A stretch of 64,000 nucleotides of DNA, from the NCBI GenBank assembly GCA_017530365.1, contig JAFXMK010000023.1:1-64000 (forward strand). The letters run 5' to 3'. The notes under the pieces are model-generated. The model did not search any database. It was not told where the DNA came from and saw nothing but the letters and a program-made list of their open reading frames with translations. This stretch comes from Bacteroidales bacterium. GTDB taxonomy: Bacteria > Bacteroidota > Bacteroidia > Bacteroidales > F082. Of this stretch, positions 25,124 to 33,262 are shown piece after piece. Position 1 is the stretch's first letter. Each line of letters begins with the position of its first letter. A program made the translations under genes and the position numbers.

Positions 25124-26399
25124 ACATATCATTTTGCCATTCGGTGATTCTGTAAAAGGGGAGAAGGTGCATTATTATCTTCGCCAATTGCATGAAGCAG
25201 AGCAATGGGATGAGGCCAAGATGCGTGCTTTTCAGGAGGATCGTTTGCGAATAGTCGTGCTACATGCCGCCAAAACGGTTCCGTTCTACAGAAAATGGTT
25301 TGCTGAAAACGCCGTTGATCCTGACGGAATACGCTCACTTGATGATTTAAAACAACTGCCTGTTTTAAGCAAAGCCATCATGCGAAAACAAGGGATTGAG
25401 GCATTCACCGCGGAAGGCTATCCTGAGAGAAAACGAATGTATTCAAAGTCAAGCGGCTCAACGGGTGAACCTTTTGCTTTTTATGAGTCCAAATTGTCCT
25501 ACTCGGTGAATATGGCGTCAAAACTGCGTACCTGGTATCAAGCTGGATATCGTCTTGGTGATTCATACATGAAAATTGCCAATGGTGTCCGTTCCAGTAA
25601 AATCAAGGTGCTTCAAGACCGTTTTAATCGCTGTTCTTATTTGCCTTTCTATTCAATTAATGATGACACGTTGCGATCTATCTTAGACAGAATAGAAATT
25701 GAAAAACCTCGTTTTATTCGATCTTATCCGGCTCCTCTTTTTTTGTTGGCTCAATATCGTAATAGTCATCAAGGTTATAAGTATTGTCCAGTACATGTTT
25801 TTACAACTGGCTCTACGCTGTCGTTAGATTATCGTGATGAAATAGAACGTGCTTTCGGTTGTGATGTGATCGATTCCTATAGTTGTGAAGGAACCCCAAA
25901 CACATACGAAACTCCTCAACATGATGGGTATCGAGTGTGCAACTATTATGGAATAATCGAAGTGCTTGATAAACGAGACATGCCTGTTGCAAATGGTATT
26001 GGAAGAGTGGTGAGTACAGATTTATGGAATTGCGCTCATCCATTTTTGCGCTATGATACCCAAGACTTGGTAGAGGTGAAGGATGGGAGAATTATGAGAA
26101 TTATGGGCCGGGAATGCGAATCTTTTATTAGAACAAACGGTGAGGTATATACAGTTCATAATTTTTCACGCTATTTTTTGCATGATCTGGATTCAATTGA
26201 TGCATATCAGATTGTTCGTCATGCGGATAATAGCATTGCGATAAAAATAGTTGTAAATAAGAATTATACGGAATCTGTTGAGATGATGATTGCTGATTAT
26301 TGGCGCCAAAAACTAGATGTGCCTGTAGCAGTTGTTTGTGTGGAAGAGATCCCGTTGATGCAAAACAATAAAAGGTTAACCATTGTAGAGGAACAATAA
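25107..26399 (+). CDS. CapK/phenylacetate-CoA-ligase-like adenylating enzyme
   Basis: A 430-residue ANL-superfamily protein. The P-loop-like AMP motif is SKSSGSTGEPFAF; a central FTTGSTLSLDYRDEIERAFG and DSYSCEGTPNTYET follow, and FLRYDTQDLVEV is the conserved TGD/D motif. The N-terminus HEHIILPFGDSVKGEKV is the usual start of the capsule-locus CapK group, which supports the ATG at 25107 despite its overlap with the GT4. It would adenylate a carboxylic acid for transfer; the acid and acceptor are unknown. A hexapeptide acyltransferase lies immediately downstream and may be the partner. Confidence 0.85.
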   Translation: MGFIHEHIILPFGDSVKGEKVHYYLRQLHEAEQWDEAKMRAFQEDRLRIVVLHAAKTVPFYRKWFAENAVDPDGIRSLDDLKQLPVLSKAIMRKQGIEAFTAEGYPERKRMYSKSSGSTGEPFAFYESKLSYSVNMASKLRTWYQAGYRLGDSYMKIANGVRSSKIKVLQDRFNRCSYLPFYSINDDTLRSILDRIEIEKPRFIRSYPAPLFLLAQYRNSHQGYKYCPVHVFTTGSTLSLDYRDEIERAFGCDVIDSYSCEGTPNTYETPQHDGYRVCNYYGIIEVLDKRDMPVANGIGRVVSTDLWNCAHPFLRYDTQDLVEVKDGRIMRIMGRECESFIRTNGEVYTVHNFSRYFLHDLDSIDAYQIVRHADNSIAIKIVVNKNYTESVEMMIADYWRQKLDVPVAVVCVEEIPLMQNNKRLTIVEEQ

Positions 26400-26402
26400 A
26401 CT

Positions 26403-27329
26403 ATGAGTAAACGTCTTCCAATTGTTAAGATGCTTACATTTGGCATATTGCCAAGCTGTATAAAAAAGTTGGTTTATCGGTTGCAGGGAAATCATATCGG
26501 GCGACATGTAAAGCTTCATTTAGGATCGGTTGTGTCGTGTAAAACGAAATTCAGTGTTGGCGATGAAACGGAAATAGGTTATTTTACCTCATTGTCGGGT
26601 GATGAGATAAGTATCGGAAAACGATGTAACTTACGTTCGGCGGTGATGATTAGTGCACACAGAATCACTATTAGGGACGAAGTGACAATTTCCGAGACGG
26701 CTATCATTCGAGCTGGCCATGTTTCTGAGAGATCTGAAATCATCATAGACGATCTAGTACATGTTTTCCCGCATACTACAATCGATCCCTCGTGTCGTAT
26801 TCATCTTCATGAGGAATGTGCCGTAGGGCCTGGATGTGGCATTTTTACACATGGTTCATATAAAAACATTCTGGAAGGCTATCCTGTTTCTTATGGCGAT
26901 GTCAGTATTGGATGTCGTGTAGAGTTGACATACAATGTTTTTGTGGCCCCTGGAGTAACTATCGGTGATGATGCAATAGTTGCATACGGATCTTTTGTTA
27001 ACAAAGACCTTCCTGCAGGTGTGCTTGCAGCCGGATGCCCTGCAGTTGTTAAACGTACTAAAGAACAGTTTGCCCCAACTCCTACCGTAGAACAAAAGCA
27101 AGCTCTTATAAAAGGAATACTGGATGAATTCGAGAAGTATATGGCCTTCTCTAATATTCCGATGACTACACAAGATATTAAAGTCATAGATGCGAACGAA
27201 GTCGTTGTAAATGGTTTGTATCATTTTGATCTAGTTAATCATAAGTGCAGTCAACCAAGAAATATATTGGCTAAAGAATTACGTCGTTTTTTTAGCCGTT
27301 ATGGAATTAGGTTTAAAATAGAAGAATGA
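26403..27329 (+). CDS. Hexapeptide-repeat acyltransferase with C-terminal extension
   Basis: A 308-residue left-handed beta-helix protein. Hexapeptide turns run through residues ~30-205 (HIGRHVKLHLGSVVS, ETEIGYFTSLSGDEISIGKRCN, GVTIGDDAIVAYGSFVNKDLPAGVLAAGCPAVV). The last ~100 residues (DEFEKYMAFSN to FSRYGIRFKIEE) are not part of the helix and have no family I can name. It probably transfers an acetyl or other acyl group to the glycan. Placed 3 bases after the CapK-like gene; overlaps DUF354 by ATGA. Confidence 0.83.
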   Translation: MSKRLPIVKMLTFGILPSCIKKLVYRLQGNHIGRHVKLHLGSVVSCKTKFSVGDETEIGYFTSLSGDEISIGKRCNLRSAVMISAHRITIRDEVTISETAIIRAGHVSERSEIIIDDLVHVFPHTTIDPSCRIHLHEECAVGPGCGIFTHGSYKNILEGYPVSYGDVSIGCRVELTYNVFVAPGVTIGDDAIVAYGSFVNKDLPAGVLAAGCPAVVKRTKEQFAPTPTVEQKQALIKGILDEFEKYMAFSNIPMTTQDIKVIDANEVVVNGLYHFDLVNHKCSQPRNILAKELRRFFSRYGIRFKIEE

Positions 27330-28420
27330 ATATCCTTATTGACATAGGCCATCCTGCTCACGTGCATTTATTACATGGAGTGGCATGTGATTTAAAGAAA
27401 CTGGGGCATGGCGTTTTTTATTCAGTCCGTGACATCCTAGTAGCTAAACGGCTGATGGAACATTTTGGCATGACCCCTTGGATTGATCTTGGTGGGAAAA
27501 AAGACTCCTTAATGGGGAAAGCTCAGACTGTATTGCACCAAGATGTTCAGTTATTGCGTTTTGTCCGTAAAAACCATATTGATGTCGGTCTCAGTAGCGG
27601 TGTGGTTCTTGGTCATGTGGCGAGCATGACAAAAATGAGTGCGTTTCTGTTCGATGATGATGATGACACAGCTGAACCGTTGATTGTAAAATACGGTCAC
27701 CCTATGAGTGATGTGGTTTTTACGCCTGGTTGCATTCATCGCGAAACCAAGCATGCTCTTTACTACGCGGGCACCCATGAATTAGCATACTTGCATCCGA
27801 ATCGCTTTACTCCAGACCCAACGGTTTTGGAAAAGGCAGGACTCAAAGCAGGGGAGCGGTTTTTCATTATGCGTTTTGTGGCGCTAAAAGGCCACCACGA
27901 TGTGGGACAGCTGGGTTTGAGTCTCGATCAGAAATGTAGATTACTTGAATTGCTAAAGCCATACGGTCGTGTGATAGTCACTTCTGAACGAGCCTTGGAA
28001 CCCGAATTTGAACCTTATCGGCTCCCCGTGCCTCCAGAAGAGATCCACTCTCTGATGGCATATTGTTCCCTGTTTCTCGGCGATAGCCAGACCATGACTT
28101 CAGAAGCGGCTATTCTTGGGGTGCCTGCCCTAAAGTGCAATACATTTGCAGGTCGTCTTTCCGTTCCAAACGAACTTGAGCAGAAATATGGTCTTTGTTA
28201 TGCCTATCAACCCGCTGATTTCGATAAGTTATATGCTCATACGGAAAGGTTGCTGGCGAAAGACCCTGAGATGCTCAGACGAGAATGGCAAGAAAAACGG
28301 CAACGTTTTCTTGATGATCATATTGATGTCACTGCTTTCTTTACATGGTTTATTGAAAACTATCCTGAAAGTCAAAGGATGATGCGAGAGAATCCAGACT
28401 GCCAATACCGATTCAAGTAA
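27326..28420 (+). CDS. DUF354 family GT-B-like protein
   Basis: A 364-residue protein starting MNILIDIGHPAHVHLLHGVA, the recognisable opening of DUF354 proteins, which have a GT-B/UDP-GlcNAc 2-epimerase-like fold and occur in archaeal and bacterial glycan loci. The C-terminal part has YCSLFLGDSQTMTSEAAILGVPAL, matching the nucleotide-sugar-binding region of GT-B folds. Biochemical role unknown. It abuts a NodB-like gene with no intergenic base, suggesting paired function. Confidence 0.82.
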   Translation: MNILIDIGHPAHVHLLHGVACDLKKLGHGVFYSVRDILVAKRLMEHFGMTPWIDLGGKKDSLMGKAQTVLHQDVQLLRFVRKNHIDVGLSSGVVLGHVASMTKMSAFLFDDDDDTAEPLIVKYGHPMSDVVFTPGCIHRETKHALYYAGTHELAYLHPNRFTPDPTVLEKAGLKAGERFFIMRFVALKGHHDVGQLGLSLDQKCRLLELLKPYGRVIVTSERALEPEFEPYRLPVPPEEIHSLMAYCSLFLGDSQTMTSEAAILGVPALKCNTFAGRLSVPNELEQKYGLCYAYQPADFDKLYAHTERLLAKDPEMLRREWQEKRQRFLDDHIDVTAFFTWFIENYPESQRMMRENPDCQYRFK

Positions 28421-29152
28421 ATGGATTTTACCTTGTCAAAATATAGAGAACTCCTTGAGGCCTTGAAGGGTTATGGTGACGTGATACTTCGCCATGATGT
28501 GGACCTAAAACCGCAGAATAGCTTGAAGACGGCACAAATAGAAAAGGAGTTGGGCTGGAAAGCGACCTATTACTTTCGTGCCGTTCCAGAAAGCTGGGAT
28601 GATTCCATCATCCTTGAAATCGCCTCTATGGGTCATGAAATCGGCTATCATTATGAGTCACTGACGACATGCGACGGCAATTTAGAAGCCGCCTATCAAG
28701 ATTTCTGTCAAAATCTTGAAAAACTACGGGTTTTGGCCCCGGTGACAAGTATCTGCATGCACGGCAGCCCGAAATCGAAATGGGATAGCCGCGACCTTTG
28801 GAAACACTATGACTATCACGCCCTAGGTATTACCTTTGAACCTTATTTTGATGTGGACTTTTCAAAGCGTTTTTATCTGACTGATACGGGGCGGCGTTGG
28901 GATGGTTTTAAGGTAAGTGTCAGAGATAAAATCCCGATTTACCAAGAAGAATGGATAGAGAAAGGATGGGTTTACCATTCGACAGATGACATCATAAAAG
29001 CAATTGTTGAAGGTGGTTTGCCTAAGTGCCTGATGATCACAACGCATCCGCAACGATGGAGTGATAATGCCGCGGCTTGGCTCAAAGAAGTAACGTCCCA
29101 AACAATAAAAAATGCAGTTAAGAGGGTGATTGTCGCAAAAAAGATTCGTTGA
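28421..29152 (+). CDS. NodB-like deacetylase paired with DUF354
   Basis: A 243-residue protein with a divergent NodB fold: VILRHDVDLKP (metal site), MGHEIGYHYESLT (metal histidines) and MITTHPQRWSD. This HDVD/HEIGYH variety is common in glycan loci beside nucleotide-sugar genes. No secretion signal. Begins on the base after the DUF354 stop and is the last gene before the export module. Confidence 0.8.
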   Translation: MDFTLSKYRELLEALKGYGDVILRHDVDLKPQNSLKTAQIEKELGWKATYYFRAVPESWDDSIILEIASMGHEIGYHYESLTTCDGNLEAAYQDFCQNLEKLRVLAPVTSICMHGSPKSKWDSRDLWKHYDYHALGITFEPYFDVDFSKRFYLTDTGRRWDGFKVSVRDKIPIYQEEWIEKGWVYHSTDDIIKAIVEGGLPKCLMITTHPQRWSDNAAAWLKEVTSQTIKNAVKRVIVAKKIR

Positions 29153-29177
29153 AATTGCTAGAATATTGTAATTTTGC
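29149..29177 (+). promoter_or_regulatory. Promoter for the wza-wzc-cpsB export module
   Basis: TAATTTTGC at 29169-29177 matches the Bacteroidetes -7 element TAnnTTTG, with TTG at 29149-29151 upstream (17-base spacer). It lies in the 46-base gap before the Wza-like gene. It would let export and control genes be transcribed apart from the long glycan operon. Confidence 0.6.
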
Positions 29178-29198
29178 AAATAATTAATACCAAATACC

Positions 29199-29981
29199 AT
29201 GAAGTTTAATAGACTATTGATAATTTTGGCTTCTACTGCTTTGATGGCCAGTTCCTGCATCTCATCAAAAGAGGTGAGCTATCTTCAAAACCTTCAACAC
29301 AACCAAACCATTCCCTTGAACGGGAACTTCGAAGCGGTCATTAGCCCATACGACCAATTGCGCATCACTGTGGTGGGGGTTGGTGATGAAAAAGAGTTGG
29401 CAGAGCCATTCAATCCTTTTGGGAATGTCCAAAATGTAGGATCCCAGAACTCGATCGGTTATCTGGTTGATGTTCATGGAGATATCCAATTTCCTACTTT
29501 AGGGAAGCTACACGTGCAAGACATGACTCGTATCCAGCTGCAGGAATCCATCAAAAACAAACTCATTGCAGGTGGTTACATGAATAATCCCATGGTGGAT
29601 GTGAGGTTTATGAATTTTAGGGTCTTTGTGCTGGGTACTGCTGATGGCGGGAAAGTGTTGAACATCAACAATGAAAGATGTACCTTCTTGGAAGCATTAG
29701 CCATGGCGGGAGGCTTGAACCAATATACAAAACGCGATAAGATTGCTGTCATGCGTGAGGAGAATGGCAAAATTGTCACCCGTTTTTTAGACCCTCGCTC
29801 CACTGACGTGATTTATGACCCTTATTTCTTGCTGCAACAAAACGATATTATCGTGACACAATCGTTCCGTAGAGCCTATACCCAACAAAACTTTGACAGA
29901 ACCGTTTCTATCGTTTCAGCGGTGGCATCAGTGCTTTCGTCTGCAGCTATGATTTATTTGGTGATAACTGGACAAAAATAA
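29199..29981 (+). CDS. Wza-like outer-membrane polysaccharide export lipoprotein
   Basis: A 260-residue lipoprotein. The signal peptide ends in a lipobox at MASSC (Cys about 20). The Poly_export domain (ISPYDQLRITVVGV ... VDVHGDIQFPTLGKLHVQDMT) is followed by an SLBB-type segment (VDVRFMNFRVFVLG...FLEALAMAGGLN). A C-terminal hydrophobic stretch VSAVASVLSSAAMIYLVIT is present, as in Bacteroidetes members. It forms the outer-membrane exit channel working with Wzc. 27 bases separate it from wzc. Confidence 0.92.
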   Translation: MKFNRLLIILASTALMASSCISSKEVSYLQNLQHNQTIPLNGNFEAVISPYDQLRITVVGVGDEKELAEPFNPFGNVQNVGSQNSIGYLVDVHGDIQFPTLGKLHVQDMTRIQLQESIKNKLIAGGYMNNPMVDVRFMNFRVFVLGTADGGKVLNINNERCTFLEALAMAGGLNQYTKRDKIAVMREENGKIVTRFLDPRSTDVIYDPYFLLQQNDIIVTQSFRRAYTQQNFDRTVSIVSAVASVLSSAAMIYLVITGQK

Positions 29982-30008
29982 CTTTTTGAGATTGTCAACA
30001 ACCTTAAG

Positions 30009-32501
30009 ATGAATACGAATACCAACAATAACGCGAAAGAAGACCTGTCTTTCCTTGAAGAGGAATCCGCTGGTGGGATGCAGTTCAAGGATATCCTGTT
30101 TCTCGTGTTACGCAACATCCACTGGTTTATTCTTTGCGCTTTGATAGGGGGAGGACTGGCTTACTATAAAGTGAAAGGTCAGGAAAAAATCTACTCCAGC
30201 AGCACCTCCATCCTGCTAAAATCTGGGAACAGTGGAGGATCCGAGTCGTTCCGTTCTTCTGCGCTCATGTATCAAATGACAGGTGGTGGCGGTGTGGCCA
30301 TCAGTTCCATCAACAATGAAATCATCATCATCAAGTCACAGACCTTGATGGAGAATGTGGTAAGAAAACTGCATCTCAACACGAAATACTCATATACCAC
30401 CCGTTTGGCTAAGCGAAACAAGACTTTGTACAAGGACTCTCCCATTGAGGTTGCGTTTCCTGAAGCCAACGAACAGTTGTCGGCTTCGATGTTGGTAACA
30501 CCGAAGGATGGTAAAACTGCGGTAATCTCCAATTTCAACGGACAAGAGAATGCCCCAGCCATGACCGTGAAAGTGGGAGATACGGTGAATTCTCCTGTGG
30601 GAAAGATCGTTGTGAATTATACCTGGTTTTACAATGATTATTTTAATGGCATTCCGATTTTGGTACAACAGCTCCCCGTGACAGTAGTGGCAGCCCAATA
30701 CCGGCAAGCAGTTAATGTTGTTCGTGATGATGAGCAGAACACTATTCTTCGCTTGACCTTGGCTGATACCTCTCCGACGCGTGCGGCAGATGTGCTGAAT
30801 ACCCTCGTGGAAGTCTATAATGAGGACTCAAAAGAAGACCAAAAAAGGATTTTGGCCTACTCTACACAATACATCGACGAACGTATTGCCTATCTTGATG
30901 GTGATATCGACTCTATTTCAAAACAGGTGGTGAGTTTCCAACAAAGGCATAATATCATCGACTTGGGCTCTTACGGTCAGTCGTTCGTAGCTTCCAGCGC
31001 TGAGTATTCCCAGGAGTTGAAGGAATTGGAAGTGCAACGTGGCTTGGCCCAGTATTTACTTGACTATGTGAATAGCAACCAAGACCATGATATCATTCCG
31101 AGTAATATGGGCTTGAAAGGTAAGACGGCTGCACTTATCGACAAGTATGATGAATTGGCGCTTCAGTTGAACAAATACAAACAGGCGGGTACCATGAACA
31201 ATCCTCAGGCACAAGCCAAGATGTCGGAGCTCATCACCTTGGAAGTCAGTGTCAAGGAATCACTCATGTCGTACGTCTCAGAACTTGATTCCCGCATTCG
31301 TTCTGCTTCGCAAGGCCGTCAATCAGCCAATGCCCAGGTGCAGGCCGTTCCAGTGGAACAACTTCGCGTGAGAGCCATTGAAAGCAAAAAGCAGATCAAA
31401 GAAGGCCTACTGTTAACCATGCTTACCAAGCGCGAGGAACTGCTGCTAAATGAGCCTAAGATTGAAGCTTCAAGTAAGGTAATCGACCAAGCGTGGGCTA
31501 ACTACACCCCCATAGCTCCCAAGCCTCGTAAAGAGGTGATGCGAGGCATCTTGATTGGATTGTTGATTCCTGTTGTGATTATTGTCTTGCGTCGTCTGCT
31601 CGATACCAGGGTGCATTTCCGTGCCGATGTTGAGAAACTGACCAAGACACCTTTCTTAGGTGAGATTCCTTTCAAAGAGAAGGCAAAGGACCATGCCATC
31701 GTGGTGAGGGAAAATGGTCGAGACTCGGTGTCGGAAGCCTTCCGATTGGTGCGGTCTAACCTGGAGTATATGAAGAATGCCGACCAGAAAGGCGGTCAGG
31801 TAGTGATGTTCACCTCGTTCATCGTGGCATCAGGCAAGACTTTCGTCTCCACGAACCTGGCTTCCAGCTTTGCCCATGCCAACAAGAAAGTGGTGCTCGT
31901 TGACCTTGACATCCGTAAAGCTACTTTCAACAAAGTGTTCGGCATGCGGCCTAAGCAAGGCGTTTCGAGCTACCTCTCTGGTACTGCTGAAAATGTTGAG
32001 GATCTGGTGGTGCCCGATCTGGTCACACAGAACATGGACGTCATCTTCTCGGGACCTGTTCCGCCCAATCCGGCCGAATTGCTGATGAGCGAACGCCTCG
32101 ACCAGTTGACCGCCTACCTGCGTCAGCATTATGACTATGTTTTCTTGGATAATGTGCCGCTCGGTATCGTGGCCGACCCGGAAATCGTCAAACGTGTGGC
32201 TGATGCTACTGTGTTTGTGGTGCGTGCCAATAAGACCGACAAACGTCTTGTTTCTGAGCTTGAGAAGATCTACAAGTCAGACCGATATCCGAATCTGGCG
32301 GTAGTGCTCAATTCCGTGAAGTACAAGAAACGCTCAGGTTACGGCTATGGCGGTTATGGTTATGGGTACGGTTATGGCTATGGTTACGGATATGGTTATG
32401 GCTATGGCTACGGTGGCTACGGCTATGGCAATGATGAGGAAAGTGGTAAGAAAAAACATCGTCATCATCGTCATCATGATCAAACTACTCAGGAGGACTA
32501 A
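30009..32501 (+). CDS. Wzc-like polysaccharide co-polymerase/BY-kinase with (Tyr-Gly)n tail
   Basis: An 830-residue inner-membrane protein. An N-terminal Wzz domain has a first membrane segment near 32-52 and a second near 510-530, with a coiled periplasmic part between. The cytoplasmic BY-kinase domain has a P-loop TSFIVASGKTF at about 602-612 (K610), less canonical than the usual GEGKS, and a Walker A' VVLVDLDIRKA. From residue 778 a Tyr-Gly alternation holds 14 tyrosines, followed by an acidic then Lys/His-rich tail (GKKKHRHHRHHD). In the family, phosphorylation of the tyrosine tail controls Wzc oligomerisation and chain length. The phosphatase gene follows directly. Confidence 0.92.
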   Translation: MNTNTNNNAKEDLSFLEEESAGGMQFKDILFLVLRNIHWFILCALIGGGLAYYKVKGQEKIYSSSTSILLKSGNSGGSESFRSSALMYQMTGGGGVAISSINNEIIIIKSQTLMENVVRKLHLNTKYSYTTRLAKRNKTLYKDSPIEVAFPEANEQLSASMLVTPKDGKTAVISNFNGQENAPAMTVKVGDTVNSPVGKIVVNYTWFYNDYFNGIPILVQQLPVTVVAAQYRQAVNVVRDDEQNTILRLTLADTSPTRAADVLNTLVEVYNEDSKEDQKRILAYSTQYIDERIAYLDGDIDSISKQVVSFQQRHNIIDLGSYGQSFVASSAEYSQELKELEVQRGLAQYLLDYVNSNQDHDIIPSNMGLKGKTAALIDKYDELALQLNKYKQAGTMNNPQAQAKMSELITLEVSVKESLMSYVSELDSRIRSASQGRQSANAQVQAVPVEQLRVRAIESKKQIKEGLLLTMLTKREELLLNEPKIEASSKVIDQAWANYTPIAPKPRKEVMRGILIGLLIPVVIIVLRRLLDTRVHFRADVEKLTKTPFLGEIPFKEKAKDHAIVVRENGRDSVSEAFRLVRSNLEYMKNADQKGGQVVMFTSFIVASGKTFVSTNLASSFAHANKKVVLVDLDIRKATFNKVFGMRPKQGVSSYLSGTAENVEDLVVPDLVTQNMDVIFSGPVPPNPAELLMSERLDQLTAYLRQHYDYVFLDNVPLGIVADPEIVKRVADATVFVVRANKTDKRLVSELEKIYKSDRYPNLAVVLNSVKYKKRSGYGYGGYGYGYGYGYGYGYGYGYGYGGYGYGNDEESGKKKHRHHRHHDQTTQED
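32340..32429 (+). repeat. In-frame GGY-TAY hexanucleotide repeat encoding Tyr-Gly
   Basis: Alternating Tyr and Gly codons (TAT/TAC with GGT/GGC/GGA/GGG) run for about 90 bases near the 3' end of wzc. Two extra glycine codons interrupt the register near each end. The unit is 6 bases, so gain or loss of a unit keeps the frame and changes the number of tail tyrosines. Confidence 0.9.
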
Positions 32502-33230
32502 ATGGTTTTTGATTTCTTCAGGTCAAGCCTTCCAGATGATTTTCTTGTGGGGGCTTGCGATATACACTCACATTTATTGCCAGGAGTGGACGACGGGTTC
32601 AAGTCGTTCGAGGACTCAATGGAAGGGTTGGCAAAGCTGAAAGACAAAGGCTTCGTGAAGGCGAAAATGACACCGCATTTCATGAAGGATTACCCCGAGA
32701 ACACCCGAGAGACCATAGAGCACAAATACCAAGACTTCCTTCAAAAAGCTGGAAACGATTTGCCGTTGGAGCTTTCCTTAGGCGGCGAATATATGCTGGA
32801 TTCTCACTTTCTGGACCGTTTTGAGGAGGGTTTCTTGACACTCGACAAGATGCAGTCGCTAGTACTTTGTGAGACTTCTTACATGATGATGGATCCCATG
32901 GCGAAGGATATGCTGTATCAGGTGATGTTGAAAGGCTACCAGCCTGTGATTGCCCACCCGGAACGTTACATGTACGCCGCCAAGCCAGTGTATAAGCGGT
33001 GGAAAGAGAGGGAATACCTGTTCCAACTGAACTTGTTCTCGCTGTCGGGCACCTATGGCAAACCGGCAGAAGAAAAAGCGAGAATGCTGTTGAAAGAGGG
33101 ATTTTACGACTTTGTGGGCACCGATCTCCACAGGGTGGCCAACCTCGAATCCAAGATTTCGTCCATTAAGCTTTCGAAAAAAGAACTGGATCGATTGTCG
33201 GTTCTGTTGGAAAACAACAAGAAACTATAA
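32502..33230 (+). CDS. CpsB/CapC-type PHP-domain tyrosine phosphatase
   Basis: A 242-residue metal-dependent phosphatase. The PHP motif CDIHSHLLPGVDDGFKS is near residue 20, LGGEYMLD and HPERYMY follow, and FVGTDLHR closes the metal site. In the family these Mn-dependent enzymes dephosphorylate the tyrosine tail of the BY-kinase, completing the control circuit with the preceding gene. The ATG is directly after the wzc stop, and an unusually good AGGAGG at 32491-32496 lies inside the last wzc codons. Confidence 0.92.
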   Translation: MVFDFFRSSLPDDFLVGACDIHSHLLPGVDDGFKSFEDSMEGLAKLKDKGFVKAKMTPHFMKDYPENTRETIEHKYQDFLQKAGNDLPLELSLGGEYMLDSHFLDRFEEGFLTLDKMQSLVLCETSYMMMDPMAKDMLYQVMLKGYQPVIAHPERYMYAAKPVYKRWKEREYLFQLNLFSLSGTYGKPAEEKARMLLKEGFYDFVGTDLHRVANLESKISSIKLSKKELDRLSVLLENNKKL

Positions 33231-33262
33231 AAAAAAAGCAGCGCCTAAGCGCTGCTTTTTTG
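33231..33262. terminator. Bidirectional intrinsic terminator
   Basis: A perfect 8-bp stem AGCAGCGC/GCGCTGCT with loop CTAA is flanked by A7 on one side and T6 on the other, so it can end transcription from both directions. It sits exactly between the convergent cpsB-like (+) and patatin (-) genes. Confidence 0.92.

Noticed and set aside
32340-32429. Repeat array near wzc as a CRISPR or minisatellite
   Set aside because: The unit is 6 bases, has no spacers and encodes Tyr-Gly in the wzc frame; it is a coding repeat.
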